From Vreelandella sp042466685 (GTDB taxonomy: Bacteria > Pseudomonadota > Gammaproteobacteria > Pseudomonadales > Halomonadaceae): 64,000 nt of DNA. The stretch lies in NCBI RefSeq assembly GCF_042466685.1, contig NZ_CP170448.1:2728001-2792000 (forward strand), written 5' to 3'. Position numbers and translations under genes: made by a program. The notes beneath the pieces are model-generated. The model did no database searches, had not been told where the DNA came from, and worked only from the letters and a program-made list of their open reading frames with translations. This document shows positions 16,914 to 24,994 of this stretch, piece after piece. Position 1 is the first letter of the stretch, and each line of letters begins with the position of its first letter.

Positions 16914-18728
16914 TTACGACGTATGGTGAACTGGCTGCAGACCGTAGACAGGCGTTTCCAGCCCCTCCATGCGTGCTTTTAACTGGAGCGCCAAATAGTG
17001 CGAGTAGTGCCGCGACTGGTGCAGGTTGCCGCCGTGGAACCACAGCGCCTCTTGCTGGGTGGGTTTCCACATATTGCGCAGCTCGCCCTCCCAAGGGCCG
17101 GGGTCTTTGGTGGTGTCGGAGCCCAAGCCCCAGCACTTACCAACTTTATCGGCCACTTCTTGAGAGATAAGCCGCGCCGCCCAACCGTTCATCGAACCAT
17201 AGCCAGTGGCGTAGACGATCAAGTCAGCTTCAAGCTCGCTGCCATCGGTAAGCGTGATGGAGTGGGGATTGATGCGCTCAATGCCTACGCCGCTGCGCAG
17301 CTTGATATCGCCACTGGCGACCAGATCACAGGCGCCCACATCGATGTAGTACCCCGAGCCCCGGCGCAGGTACTTTAAGAACAACCCTGAGTCATCGTCA
17401 CCGAAGTCGAGCAGAAAACCTGCATCTTCAAGCTTCTGATAGAACTTGGCGTCGCGCTGTTTGATCGCCTCAAACGCCGGGCGCTGAAAATCCGGCAGCA
17501 CCTTGTAGGGGATCGAAGCAAAAATCAGATCAGCCTTGTCGTGGGTTAAGCCATTGGCCACCGCCTCTTCGGAGTAGAGCGGCCCCAGCACCTCCTCCAT
17601 CAGCGAATCCGACTTAACGATATGGGTAGATGAACGCTGCAGCATGGTCACATCGGCATCGTGCTCCCATAGCGCGGCGGCAATATCGTGGGCGGAATTA
17701 TTCGAACCTACAATCACACACTTCTTGCCAGCATAAGCATCCGGCCCTGGGTGCTGGCTAGAATGCTGCTGCTCGCCTGCAAAGCTTTCCGCCCCAGGAA
17801 ATGTCGGCACATTGGGCATACCCGACATCCCGGTGGCCATCACCAGTTGCTTGGGCCTCAAAGTGATCGCTTCGCCGTTACGCTTGACGTTCACCACCCA
17901 CTCGCCTGCAGCTTCGTCATAGCGTGCATTCTGACACTCAGTGGAACTCCAATAATTGAGCTCCATCACTTTTGTGTACATCTCCAGCCAATCACCCACT
18001 TTGTCTTTGGGGGCAAACACCGGCCAGTTTTCAGGGAAAGGAATATAGGGTAGGTGGTCGTACCACACCGGGTCGTGCAGGCAGAGCGACTTATAGCGAT
18101 TGCGCCAGGAGTCCCCTGCACGCTCATTGCGCTCGATAATAATGGTCGGCACGCCCATCTGCTTTAGCCGCGCGCCCAAACCAATACCGCCCTGGCCGCC
18201 GCCTATAACAACGCAATACGGCTGCTGCGTGTAGCCAAGCTCCGCTTCTTCGCGCTCCCGTGACTCTAACCAGGTTTCACGCTGCTTATTGGCGCCGTGC
18301 TCAGCGCCTTTAGGACGGTGATGATTACGCGGCTCCGGGAAGTCGTGCAGTGACTGCATCGTGGTTAGCAGCGTCCAGCATTTACCCTCTTTAAGGCGTA
18401 AATAGCCTTTGCCGCTGGCGACCGCTGTCTCAAAGGTGAACCACGCCTCAGCAACATCGCCATTCTGGGTCGCTTCACCTTCTAGCTGCCAGTTCGAAGG
18501 ACGTACGTTCTCCAAAGTGGCATTGAGCATGGCTTGAATAGCGTCTTTGCCCTCGCAGGTCTTTAAATTCCAGGTGAAGGTAAGGAAGTCGCGCCAGTAG
18601 CACTCTTCATTAAACAGCGCGAGCACACCCTGAATATCCTGGGTTTGCAGCGCATGATCAAAATTACTCAGCCAGCCTTGAACAGTAGCTGTGGCGGTTT
18701 GCTGGGCTTGTGTATGTGTCTCTGACAT
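16914..18728 (-). CDS. Flavin-containing monooxygenase with N-terminal NTF2-like domain
   Basis: 604 residues. Residues about 10-125 look like an NTF2/SnoaL-type fold (WLSNFDHALQTQDIQGVLALF). A flavoprotein follows: FAD motif VIGGGQGGIGLG, FMO/BVMO-like motif FAGEQQHSSQH, second nucleotide motif VIVGSNNSAHD, and ATGYGSM near the C-terminus. It probably oxygenates a ketone or heteroatom using NAD(P)H; substrate unknown. ATG at 18728 has GGAG upstream; a longer frame to 18794 overlaps the sigma-54 promoter and is rejected. First gene of the two-gene operon. Confidence 0.88.
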   Translation of the reverse strand: MSETHTQAQQTATATVQGWLSNFDHALQTQDIQGVLALFNEECYWRDFLTFTWNLKTCEGKDAIQAMLNATLENVRPSNWQLEGEATQNGDVAEAWFTFETAVASGKGYLRLKEGKCWTLLTTMQSLHDFPEPRNHHRPKGAEHGANKQRETWLESREREEAELGYTQQPYCVVIGGGQGGIGLGARLKQMGVPTIIIERNERAGDSWRNRYKSLCLHDPVWYDHLPYIPFPENWPVFAPKDKVGDWLEMYTKVMELNYWSSTECQNARYDEAAGEWVVNVKRNGEAITLRPKQLVMATGMSGMPNVPTFPGAESFAGEQQHSSQHPGPDAYAGKKCVIVGSNNSAHDIAAALWEHDADVTMLQRSSTHIVKSDSLMEEVLGPLYSEEAVANGLTHDKADLIFASIPYKVLPDFQRPAFEAIKQRDAKFYQKLEDAGFLLDFGDDDSGLFLKYLRRGSGYYIDVGACDLVASGDIKLRSGVGIERINPHSITLTDGSELEADLIVYATGYGSMNGWAARLISQEVADKVGKCWGLGSDTTKDPGPWEGELRNMWKPTQQEALWFHGGNLHQSRHYSHYLALQLKARMEGLETPVYGLQPVHHTS

Positions 18729-18789
18729 AGCGAGTACTCCATGCAGGTTTGGTTTGTTATTGTTGATTGCCTTGTGACACACAACCCTA

Positions 18790-18805
18790 AGCACCCGCTA
18801 TGCCA
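18790..18805 (-). promoter_or_regulatory. Sigma-54 promoter of the monooxygenase-dehydrogenase operon
   Basis: Minus-strand TGGCATAGCGGGTGCT has exact GG-N10-GC spacing and matches the -24/-12 consensus apart from two positions. It lies about 60 nt before the monooxygenase start. A divergent sigma-54 activator gene next door strongly supports function. Confidence 0.8.
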
Positions 18806-18886
18806 ATCACTTAAAATCAAACTCAAGATTTTGAAAAATATAGATAAAAAATAAAAAAACCGTTAGCAATTGGGCGTTATGTAGAG

Positions 18887-18900
18887 CGTACACCTGTCAC
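18887..18900. promoter_or_regulatory. Upstream activator site 1 (imperfect palindrome)
   Basis: CGTACACCTGTCAC resembles site 2 with three mismatches; both share the core ACA-(CC/GG)-TGT. It is about 95 bp upstream of the sigma-54 promoter, as expected for an enhancer-type site. Probable binding site of the adjacent AcoR-type regulator. Confidence 0.55.
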
Positions 18901-18917
18901 ACCGTTTACACTCTGGC

Positions 18918-18931
18918 GTTACAGGTGTAAC
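18918..18931. promoter_or_regulatory. Upstream activator site 2 (near-perfect palindrome)
   Basis: GTTACAGGTGTAAC is a palindrome with 6-bp arms (GTTACA/TGTAAC) around GG. Its centre is exactly 31 bp from that of site 1, three helical turns, so two activator dimers would sit on the same DNA face. Confidence 0.65.
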
Positions 18932-19023
18932 ACACGACTAACGGCGTAATGGCACGTCGTTGACACCCACGCCAGAGCGCATAGGCTGGAAGGACAATAA
19001 CAAGCCCCAGGGTGAACCACGCC

Positions 19024-21006
19024 ATGCCCACTCAATCGCCTCTACCTGCACGGCTGCAATCCGTTCAGCGCCAGCATATCGAACATGTTTTCCAGCTCGG
19101 CGAAGGCTTGGATGTTCCGCAGCTACCGGCACAAGCGACCATTCGGCGCTCCTGGCTGCGCTGCCTAAACGAGTACCAGCTCGACCCCACCCGGCCTCGC
19201 CCTGCCCGCGTAGTACCCCAGCAGACCCTGATTGAGCACCGGGAATCTGTCGATGAACTTTTGCACGTAGCACGCGCAGGGGTTGACCAGCTCTATCAGC
19301 AAATCGCCCAGCTAGGCTATGTGCTGCTACTCACCGACCACCGCGGCATTACCGTCGAGTTTCGCGGCGACCCTAACCAAGACCAGCAGTTGCGCAGAGC
19401 GGGCCTCTACCTAGGGGCCGATTGGGACGAACGCTTTGCGGGTACCTGTGCCGTAGGCACTTGCCTGTACGACCGCCAGGCGATTATCTGCCACCGCCAG
19501 GAGCACTTCGACGCCTCGCATATTTCGCTCACCTGCACCGCCGCGCCCATCACCGACCCGCAAGGCAATGTGATGGCCGTGCTGGACATCTCCGCACTGC
19601 AATCGCCTACCCAGCATGAGAGCCAAAATTTTAGTCTCTCGCTGGTGACGCTCTACGCGCGCATGATTGAGGATGCCTATTTTCTGCAGCGCTACCGCGA
19701 CTGCCTGATAGTGCGCCTGGATACCTCGCGAGAGTTTGTGCATGTGAACGGGCGTGGCCTGATTGCCATTGAAGAGAACGGGCAAGTGATTGCCGCTAAC
19801 GCAGTAGGCCGTGACTTAATCGCCGAGCACCAGCGCCGCTGGCCGCCCTGGTCGCTAAACCCTACGCCCATGTTAGGAGAATTATTCGAGTGTGATATCG
19901 CCGATGTGCTTAGCATCAACAGCGCCACCGACGACCAACTACGCGCTTTTCGTGCCAGAGTCGACAACACCATTTACTTTATTAGCCTACTGGAACCGCG
20001 CCGCCCTCGACCTGCTCAGCAAACGCATTCGCTTCCCTCCAGCCTGCCGGAGCCATTGGCACGTTTGGGCGCTGACGACCCCGCCATGCGTAAAGTCCAG
20101 AAGCTGGCCGAACGGCTGCGCAACGAAGCCGGCGTTAATGTGCTGATAAGCGGTGAAACCGGCACCGGCAAAGAAGTGGTTGCCCGAGCACTGCATGACA
20201 GCGGCCACCGCACCAAAGGACCGTTTATCGCGGTTAACTGTGCCGCCATTCCCGAAGCGCTGATCGAAAGCGAGCTGTTTGGCTACGAGCCAGGCGCCTT
20301 TACAGGAGGCCGCGCCAAAGGCATGCGTGGGCTAATTCCCCAGGCCCACGGCGGCACGCTGTTTCTGGATGAAATCGGCGATATGCCACTGGCGCTGCAA
20401 ACCCGCTTGCTGCGCGTGCTAGCAGAACGGGAAGTTATGCCGCTAGGGGCCAATAGGCCTGTGAAGGTCGATATTTGGGTAATCACCGCCACCCATCGTG
20501 ATATCGATACGATGATCGAGCAGGGGGCGTTCCGCGAAGATCTCTACTACCGCCTTAACGGGGCCCAACTGCGCCTGCCTGCGCTGCGTGAACGGGCCGA
20601 TAAGCTCTACGTGATTCGTCAGGTGTTTAACGACGTGGTCAGCGAACGCGGCGGTCGCCATTCGTCCAGGCTAAGGGCCGATGCCATCAGCGCCCTGCTC
20701 GCCTACGCCTGGCCCGGCAATATTCGCCAGCTTAAAAATGCGCTGGCGTTTGCCCTGGCTACCTCGGAAAGCGACGAAATTACCGTTCACGATCTGCCCG
20801 AACAGTGCCTTAGCCAACGCATTACCCAGCAGAGCCCCCACAAGCCTGTGGATGCTCATGGCGACACCGACCACACATTGCTGGAAATGCTTAAGGCACA
20901 GCACTGGAATATAAGCGCCGTGGCTCGCGCGCTGGGGGTTTCTCGACCCACGATCTACCGGCAAATGCAGCGCCAGGGCATTGTGCCGCCGAATTGGCAG
21001 GGGTAA
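19024..21006 (+). CDS. AcoR-type sigma-54-dependent activator
   Basis: 660 residues. N-terminal GAF-like sensor region (about 80-310), AAA+ domain with Walker A GETGTGKE, GAFTGG sigma-54 contact loop and Walker B GGTLFLDEIGDM, then a Fis-type helix-turn-helix (NISAVARALGVSRPTIYRQM). These regulators of the AcoR class activate sigma-54 promoters in response to small molecules such as acetoin or other ketones and alcohols. Divergent from the monooxygenase operon, it is the obvious activator. ATG 19024 is chosen; GTG at 19012 is possible. Confidence 0.93.
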   Translation: MPTQSPLPARLQSVQRQHIEHVFQLGEGLDVPQLPAQATIRRSWLRCLNEYQLDPTRPRPARVVPQQTLIEHRESVDELLHVARAGVDQLYQQIAQLGYVLLLTDHRGITVEFRGDPNQDQQLRRAGLYLGADWDERFAGTCAVGTCLYDRQAIICHRQEHFDASHISLTCTAAPITDPQGNVMAVLDISALQSPTQHESQNFSLSLVTLYARMIEDAYFLQRYRDCLIVRLDTSREFVHVNGRGLIAIEENGQVIAANAVGRDLIAEHQRRWPPWSLNPTPMLGELFECDIADVLSINSATDDQLRAFRARVDNTIYFISLLEPRRPRPAQQTHSLPSSLPEPLARLGADDPAMRKVQKLAERLRNEAGVNVLISGETGTGKEVVARALHDSGHRTKGPFIAVNCAAIPEALIESELFGYEPGAFTGGRAKGMRGLIPQAHGGTLFLDEIGDMPLALQTRLLRVLAEREVMPLGANRPVKVDIWVITATHRDIDTMIEQGAFREDLYYRLNGAQLRLPALRERADKLYVIRQVFNDVVSERGGRHSSRLRADAISALLAYAWPGNIRQLKNALAFALATSESDEITVHDLPEQCLSQRITQQSPHKPVDAHGDTDHTLLEMLKAQHWNISAVARALGVSRPTIYRQMQRQGIVPPNWQG

Positions 21007-21107
21007 AAAAGATGCGATAGAGAAGGCTGTTGGCCTTGAAGGCGACCCTCACGTACACTTGTTTGAATCCTTTTATACACACGCTTTCGACAAGCCGAGG
21101 CTCTCCC

Positions 21108-21962
21108 ATGGCGTTTGAATCCACTTCTTCCTATATCGCAACCGATGCGCTCAAGCAGGCGGTGAACGCTGCAGTAGTGCTTGAGCGGCCGCTGTTGATC
21201 AAGGGCGAGCCGGGCACCGGCAAGACTCTGCTGGCTGAAGAGTTAGCCGAGTCTCTCGATACCCAACTGATTACCTGGCATATCAAATCCAGCACCAAGG
21301 CAGCCCAGGGTCTATACGAGTACGATGCTGTCAGCCGTCTGCGTGACTCCCAATTGGGCGTTGAAGGGGTCGAGAACGTCGCCAACTACATCAAGCCCGG
21401 CAAGCTGTGGGAAGCGTTTACCGCCAATCAGCGCGTGGTGCTGCTCATTGACGAGATCGACAAAGCCGATATCGAATTTCCCAACGACCTGCTCCAAGAA
21501 CTGGATCGCATGGAGTTCCACGTTTACGAAACCGGCGAGACCATCCGCGCCGAGCAGCGTCCGATCATCGTCATCACCTCGAACAACGAAAAAGAGCTAC
21601 CGGATGCGTTCCTGCGCCGCTGCTTCTTCCATTACATCGAATTCCCTGACCGCGAGACCATGCAGGCGATTGTCGATGTGCATTTCCCGGATATCGCCCC
21701 CAAGCTGGTCAGCGAAGCTTTAGAGGTATTTTTCGAGCTACGTAAAGCGCCAGGCCTGAAGAAAAAACCGTCTACGTCTGAACTAGTCGACTGGCTCAAG
21801 CTACTGATGGCTGACAATATTGCTCAAGAAGCGCTCTACAACCGCGACCCGGCCAAAGCGTTGCCGCCCATGGCAGGTGCACTGGTTAAAAACGAGCAGG
21901 ATACCCAACTGCTGGAACGCCTGGCGTTTATGATCCGCCGCCAGAAAGGCACAGGCCGCTAA
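21108..21962 (+). CDS. MoxR-family AAA+ ATPase
   Basis: 284 residues. Walker A GEPGTGKT, Walker B VLLIDEIDK, sensor-1 region IVITSNNEKELPDAFLRRCFF, all typical of MoxR ATPases. These act as chaperones with a VWA-domain partner to activate metalloenzymes or complexes. The partner follows 3 nt later. The start at 21108 has CGAGG upstream; the longer frame from 21030 lacks family-like sequence. Confidence 0.9.
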   Translation: MAFESTSSYIATDALKQAVNAAVVLERPLLIKGEPGTGKTLLAEELAESLDTQLITWHIKSSTKAAQGLYEYDAVSRLRDSQLGVEGVENVANYIKPGKLWEAFTANQRVVLLIDEIDKADIEFPNDLLQELDRMEFHVYETGETIRAEQRPIIVITSNNEKELPDAFLRRCFFHYIEFPDRETMQAIVDVHFPDIAPKLVSEALEVFFELRKAPGLKKKPSTSELVDWLKLLMADNIAQEALYNRDPAKALPPMAGALVKNEQDTQLLERLAFMIRRQKGTGR

Positions 21963-21965
21963 GCC

Positions 21966-23147
21966 ATGTTTATCGGTCTGTTTGAGACGTTAAAGCGCGC
22001 CGGCGTACCGGTGTCACTTCGCGAGCTGCTGGATCTTCACGCCGTGGTAGAGCGCGGCGTTGTATTCGCCGATATGGAAGCCTTCTACCAAGTGGCCCGC
22101 ACGGTGATGGTCAAAGATGAGCGCCACTTTGACCGTTTTGACCGTGCCTTCGCCGCTTGGTTTAAAGGCCTTGAGGATATGGATGCCGCCATTGAGGCGC
22201 TAATCCCTGACGACTGGCTGCGCCGGGAATTTGAAAAGCAGCTCACAGACGAAGAGAAAGCCAAAATCGAATCCCTTGGCGGCCTCGAAGAGCTCATTGA
22301 GACGTTTAAAAAACGTCTGGAAGAGCAGAAAGAGCGCCACGCAGGCGGCAATAAATGGATTGGTACCGGCGGCACCAGCCCCTTTGGCGCCTATGGCTAC
22401 AACCCGGAAGGTATTCGTATCGGCCAGGATGGCTCCCGCCACCGCCGGGCCACCAAGGTATGGGACGAGCGGCGTTTTCGTGACTACGACGACTCGCTGG
22501 AGCTGGGCACGCGTAATATCAAAATGGCGCTGCGCCGCCTGCGCAAGTTTGCCCGCCAGGGGGCGTTAGATGAGTTTGACGTGGATAGCACCATCCGCGA
22601 AACCGCCAAGGACGCCGGGCTACTCAATGTGCAGATGCGCCCAGAGCGCCATAACGCGGTGAAGGTGCTGCTGTTTTTGGATGTGGGCGGCTCTATGGAT
22701 GACCATATTCGCGTCTGCGAAGAGCTCTTCTCGGCGGCCCGCTCCGAGTTCAAGCACCTGGAGCATTACTACTTTCACAACTGTCTTTACGAAGGCGTTT
22801 GGCGGAATAACATGCGCCGGGGTAACGAGCGGATACCGACCATGGACGTGCTGCACACCTATGGCGCGGATTACCAGGTGGTGATTGTCGGCGATGCGGC
22901 TATGTCGCCTTATGAAGTAAGCCACCCAGGGGGCAGCGTAGAGCACTTCAACGACGAAGCGGGCGGCGTCTGGCTTAAGCGTTTATGCGAAACGTTTCCC
23001 CGCCTGGCGTGGCTTAACCCGATGCCGCCCCGAGCATGGGAGTACACCTACTCGACAACGCTGATTCGCGAGATCATTGAAGATCGCATGTATCCCATGA
23101 CCATGGAGGGCCTGGAAACCGCCATGCGTGAGCTAGCGAAGAAGTAG
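21966..23147 (+). CDS. VWA-domain (CoxE-like) partner of the MoxR ATPase
   Basis: 393 residues. A charged N-terminal helical region (about 1-120, with LEELIETFKKRLEEQKERHAG split as a coiled-coil) precedes a von Willebrand A domain. The MIDAS loop reads DVGGSMDD rather than D-x-S-x-S, so one metal ligand is replaced by glycine. Translation is probably coupled to the ATPase. The protein or complex that this pair matures is not identifiable from the neighbours. Confidence 0.85.
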   Translation: MFIGLFETLKRAGVPVSLRELLDLHAVVERGVVFADMEAFYQVARTVMVKDERHFDRFDRAFAAWFKGLEDMDAAIEALIPDDWLRREFEKQLTDEEKAKIESLGGLEELIETFKKRLEEQKERHAGGNKWIGTGGTSPFGAYGYNPEGIRIGQDGSRHRRATKVWDERRFRDYDDSLELGTRNIKMALRRLRKFARQGALDEFDVDSTIRETAKDAGLLNVQMRPERHNAVKVLLFLDVGGSMDDHIRVCEELFSAARSEFKHLEHYYFHNCLYEGVWRNNMRRGNERIPTMDVLHTYGADYQVVIVGDAAMSPYEVSHPGGSVEHFNDEAGGVWLKRLCETFPRLAWLNPMPPRAWEYTYSTTLIREIIEDRMYPMTMEGLETAMRELAKK

Positions 23148-23152
23148 GCGAC

Positions 23153-23686
23153 TTATCTAGCCATACGCGTTAGCACATCATGATGCGTTAGCTTTCGATG
23201 CAAAATGGCCATCAAGATGTGCCCTGCGATCAGCGCCAGCAGCGTCCAACCCAGCTCACCGTGGAGCAAACCGCCGAGATCTGTCATCCAGGTGATTTCT
23301 TCGCCTTCAAAACCTGACATCAGCGTAATACCCAAGACCTCAAGCGAGCGGCCAGAACCAAACTGACGAATCAGTGCAATGGTCGGTACGGCGATCATCA
23401 AGCCGTAGAGCGCAAGATGGCCAAGCGTTGCCATTACGCTGACTGAGGGTGGGCGGCGTGACACGTTGACCAACGCCCACAACGCTCTCAATACTACGAG
23501 CGTTAGCAGCAGCACCCCCATCGTGTAATGGGTACCCCAGAAGAACTCTTCGAAGGGCGTGTCTGGAAACAGCCAATGCGCCGTGGCACTGGTGAACTGC
23601 CAAACAAACAGTAACGCCATCCCCCAGTGCAAAAAGCGGCTAATTGCACCGTATCGCTGGCTATTATCCATTATCGGTAGCGCCAT
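23153..23686 (-). CDS. Cytochrome b561 family protein
   Basis: 177 residues with four hydrophobic helices and conserved histidines near each membrane face (SRFLHWGMALLF, GTHYTMGVLLL, LLHGELGWTLLAL, AGHILMAILHRKL), the pattern of diheme b561 proteins. It likely transfers electrons from ubiquinol to a periplasmic acceptor or oxygen species. Single gene, convergent with the VWA gene at 6 nt. Confidence 0.9.
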   Translation of the reverse strand: MALPIMDNSQRYGAISRFLHWGMALLFVWQFTSATAHWLFPDTPFEEFFWGTHYTMGVLLLTLVVLRALWALVNVSRRPPSVSVMATLGHLALYGLMIAVPTIALIRQFGSGRSLEVLGITLMSGFEGEEITWMTDLGGLLHGELGWTLLALIAGHILMAILHRKLTHHDVLTRMAR

Positions 23687-23810
23687 GGGTTTCCCCCTTC
23701 TTTTGATAAGCTAGTGATGACGCTTATTTTATCGGGAAAACACGTCAATAACATGGCAACAACGTGCAACTTAGTTGCACAAACCGCAACGCAGCGTTTT
23801 CTTAGGACAC

Positions 23811-24374
23811 TTAAAGAGACTGCGGAAAATCGTTTAAGCCCTTCAAAAATGCCTGTTTAGCCTCTTCAAAGGTTTTCGGATCGTGTTTAAAGCGACGTAG
23901 GATCAGTGCTTCATCCAACACCAGGGTGGGCGTCAGCTCGCCAACGCTTTTGGCGGGGTGGCGTGCGCCTAGGCCTATGCGCTTTCCACCCGCCCCACCA
24001 AACCAGCGCTTGATGCCACTTTTTTGATAGAACGCTTCTTGTTCGGCGGTATCCACTTCGACACGTAGCGGTGCCTTTAAGCTAAGCTCACTGATCAAAC
24101 GCTGCTGGGCATCCGCCTGATCAAAGGCGCAGGCGTGAGTCACCGTCATGCCCTCGCCCTCCTCGTCCAGCACTAGCAGCGCCAGCGCTTGAGGTTTACC
24201 CTGTCCATCAACAGCAGCAAACAGCCGCGCTGCTTCTTGCGGAAAAAACACACTGCAGGTGCCAGTGAACACAACCAGCGGCGTAAGGCCAGCCTCTTGC
24301 CCGTAAACCTCAGCGCATAATCGCGCCAGACAGGCGTTGCGCTGGGCTTCTGCGTTAACGTGTACGACCTTCAT
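23811..24374 (-). CDS. Conserved-looking protein of unknown function, GNAT-like tail
   Basis: 187 residues from ATG 24374, chosen because GAGGA lies 8 nt upstream; an upstream GTG would add five residues. No recognised domain. The segment AEQEAFYQKSGIKRWFGG resembles the end of GNAT acetyltransferases (Y-x-K-x-G-F/I), so a divergent acetyltransferase fold is possible, but the acetyl-CoA loop is not evident. Cytoplasmic, no membrane segment, monocistronic. Confidence 0.6.
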   Translation of the reverse strand: MKVVHVNAEAQRNACLARLCAEVYGQEAGLTPLVVFTGTCSVFFPQEAARLFAAVDGQGKPQALALLVLDEEGEGMTVTHACAFDQADAQQRLISELSLKAPLRVEVDTAEQEAFYQKSGIKRWFGGAGGKRIGLGARHPAKSVGELTPTLVLDEALILRRFKHDPKTFEEAKQAFLKGLNDFPQSL

Positions 24375-24544
24375 TTGAATCATCCTCACCGTCTAAAAAC
24401 CCGCAAGCCTAGAGCAAACATCACCGTTTTGACAGTGGCTTGTGCCTAGCAACGCCTCCATTCATTTTTACTGATACTGAACACTACGGTGAACAACCTG
24501 TCGAAGTGAAGTGTAAGCGTGAACATCACCTAGAAGGAGCTAGC

Positions 24545-24934
24545 ATGCCCACCTTTATGAACGACCCTACCATGCCCACACCCAGCTTCCCCGGTAGTCA
24601 CATGGTAGTTGATGATCACTACATCTTTATCTCTGGGCTAACCGTTGCAGATCTCTCTAACGGTCATGCTGCCCGAGGCGACGTTATAGAAGAAACCCGC
24701 CTTGTGATGCGCGCCTTAGCACGCATGCTTGAAATGGAAGGCGGCAGTCTGGCAGATATCGTCCGGGTGGATATCCACCTCACGGATCTACACGCCATTC
24801 AAGATATGGACAGTGTTTACGCGGAGTACTTTGAACCTGGAAGCTACCCTGCCCGCACCTGTACCGAGTCGCCTAATATTTGCGGCGGCTGTAGTGTTGA
24901 AATTACCGTAATGGCGAAACGCACAAATCATTAA
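24545..24934 (+). CDS. RidA/YjgF-family protein
   Basis: 129 residues with the Rid fold pattern (FISGLTVAD, SLADIVRVDIHLTDLHAIQDMDSVYAEYF, SYPARTCTES). Rid proteins hydrolyse reactive enamines/imines from amino-acid metabolism; the PAR segment is consistent with the family's arginine, though the usual hydrophobic stretch is replaced by a Cys-rich one (CTESPNICGGCS), so it may belong to a Rid subgroup with another role. AAGGAG 4 nt before the ATG sets the start. Confidence 0.85.
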   Translation: MPTFMNDPTMPTPSFPGSHMVVDDHYIFISGLTVADLSNGHAARGDVIEETRLVMRALARMLEMEGGSLADIVRVDIHLTDLHAIQDMDSVYAEYFEPGSYPARTCTESPNICGGCSVEITVMAKRTNH

Positions 24935-24941
24935 TTTCTTT

Positions 24942-24981
24942 AAACACAAAAAGCCATCAACGTGGCTTTTTGTGTTTTTTT
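24942..24981. terminator. Bidirectional rho-independent terminator
   Basis: AAACACAAAAAGCC (24942-24955) and GGCTTTTTGTGTTT (24964-24977) form a perfect 14-bp stem with a T-run on both strands. It separates the convergent Rid gene and the tctA-like gene. Confidence 0.92.
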
Positions 24982-24994
24982 GGAGGCCGTCAAT

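Noticed and set aside
18772..18784. TTGTG-ACA-CACAA palindrome as a third activator site
   Set aside because: It overlaps the expected transcription start, not the upstream region, and does not share the motif of the two upstream sites.
18728..18794. Longer N-terminus for the flavin monooxygenase
   Set aside because: It would overlap the sigma-54 promoter start region and lacks a ribosome-binding site, whereas ATG 18728 has GGAG upstream.
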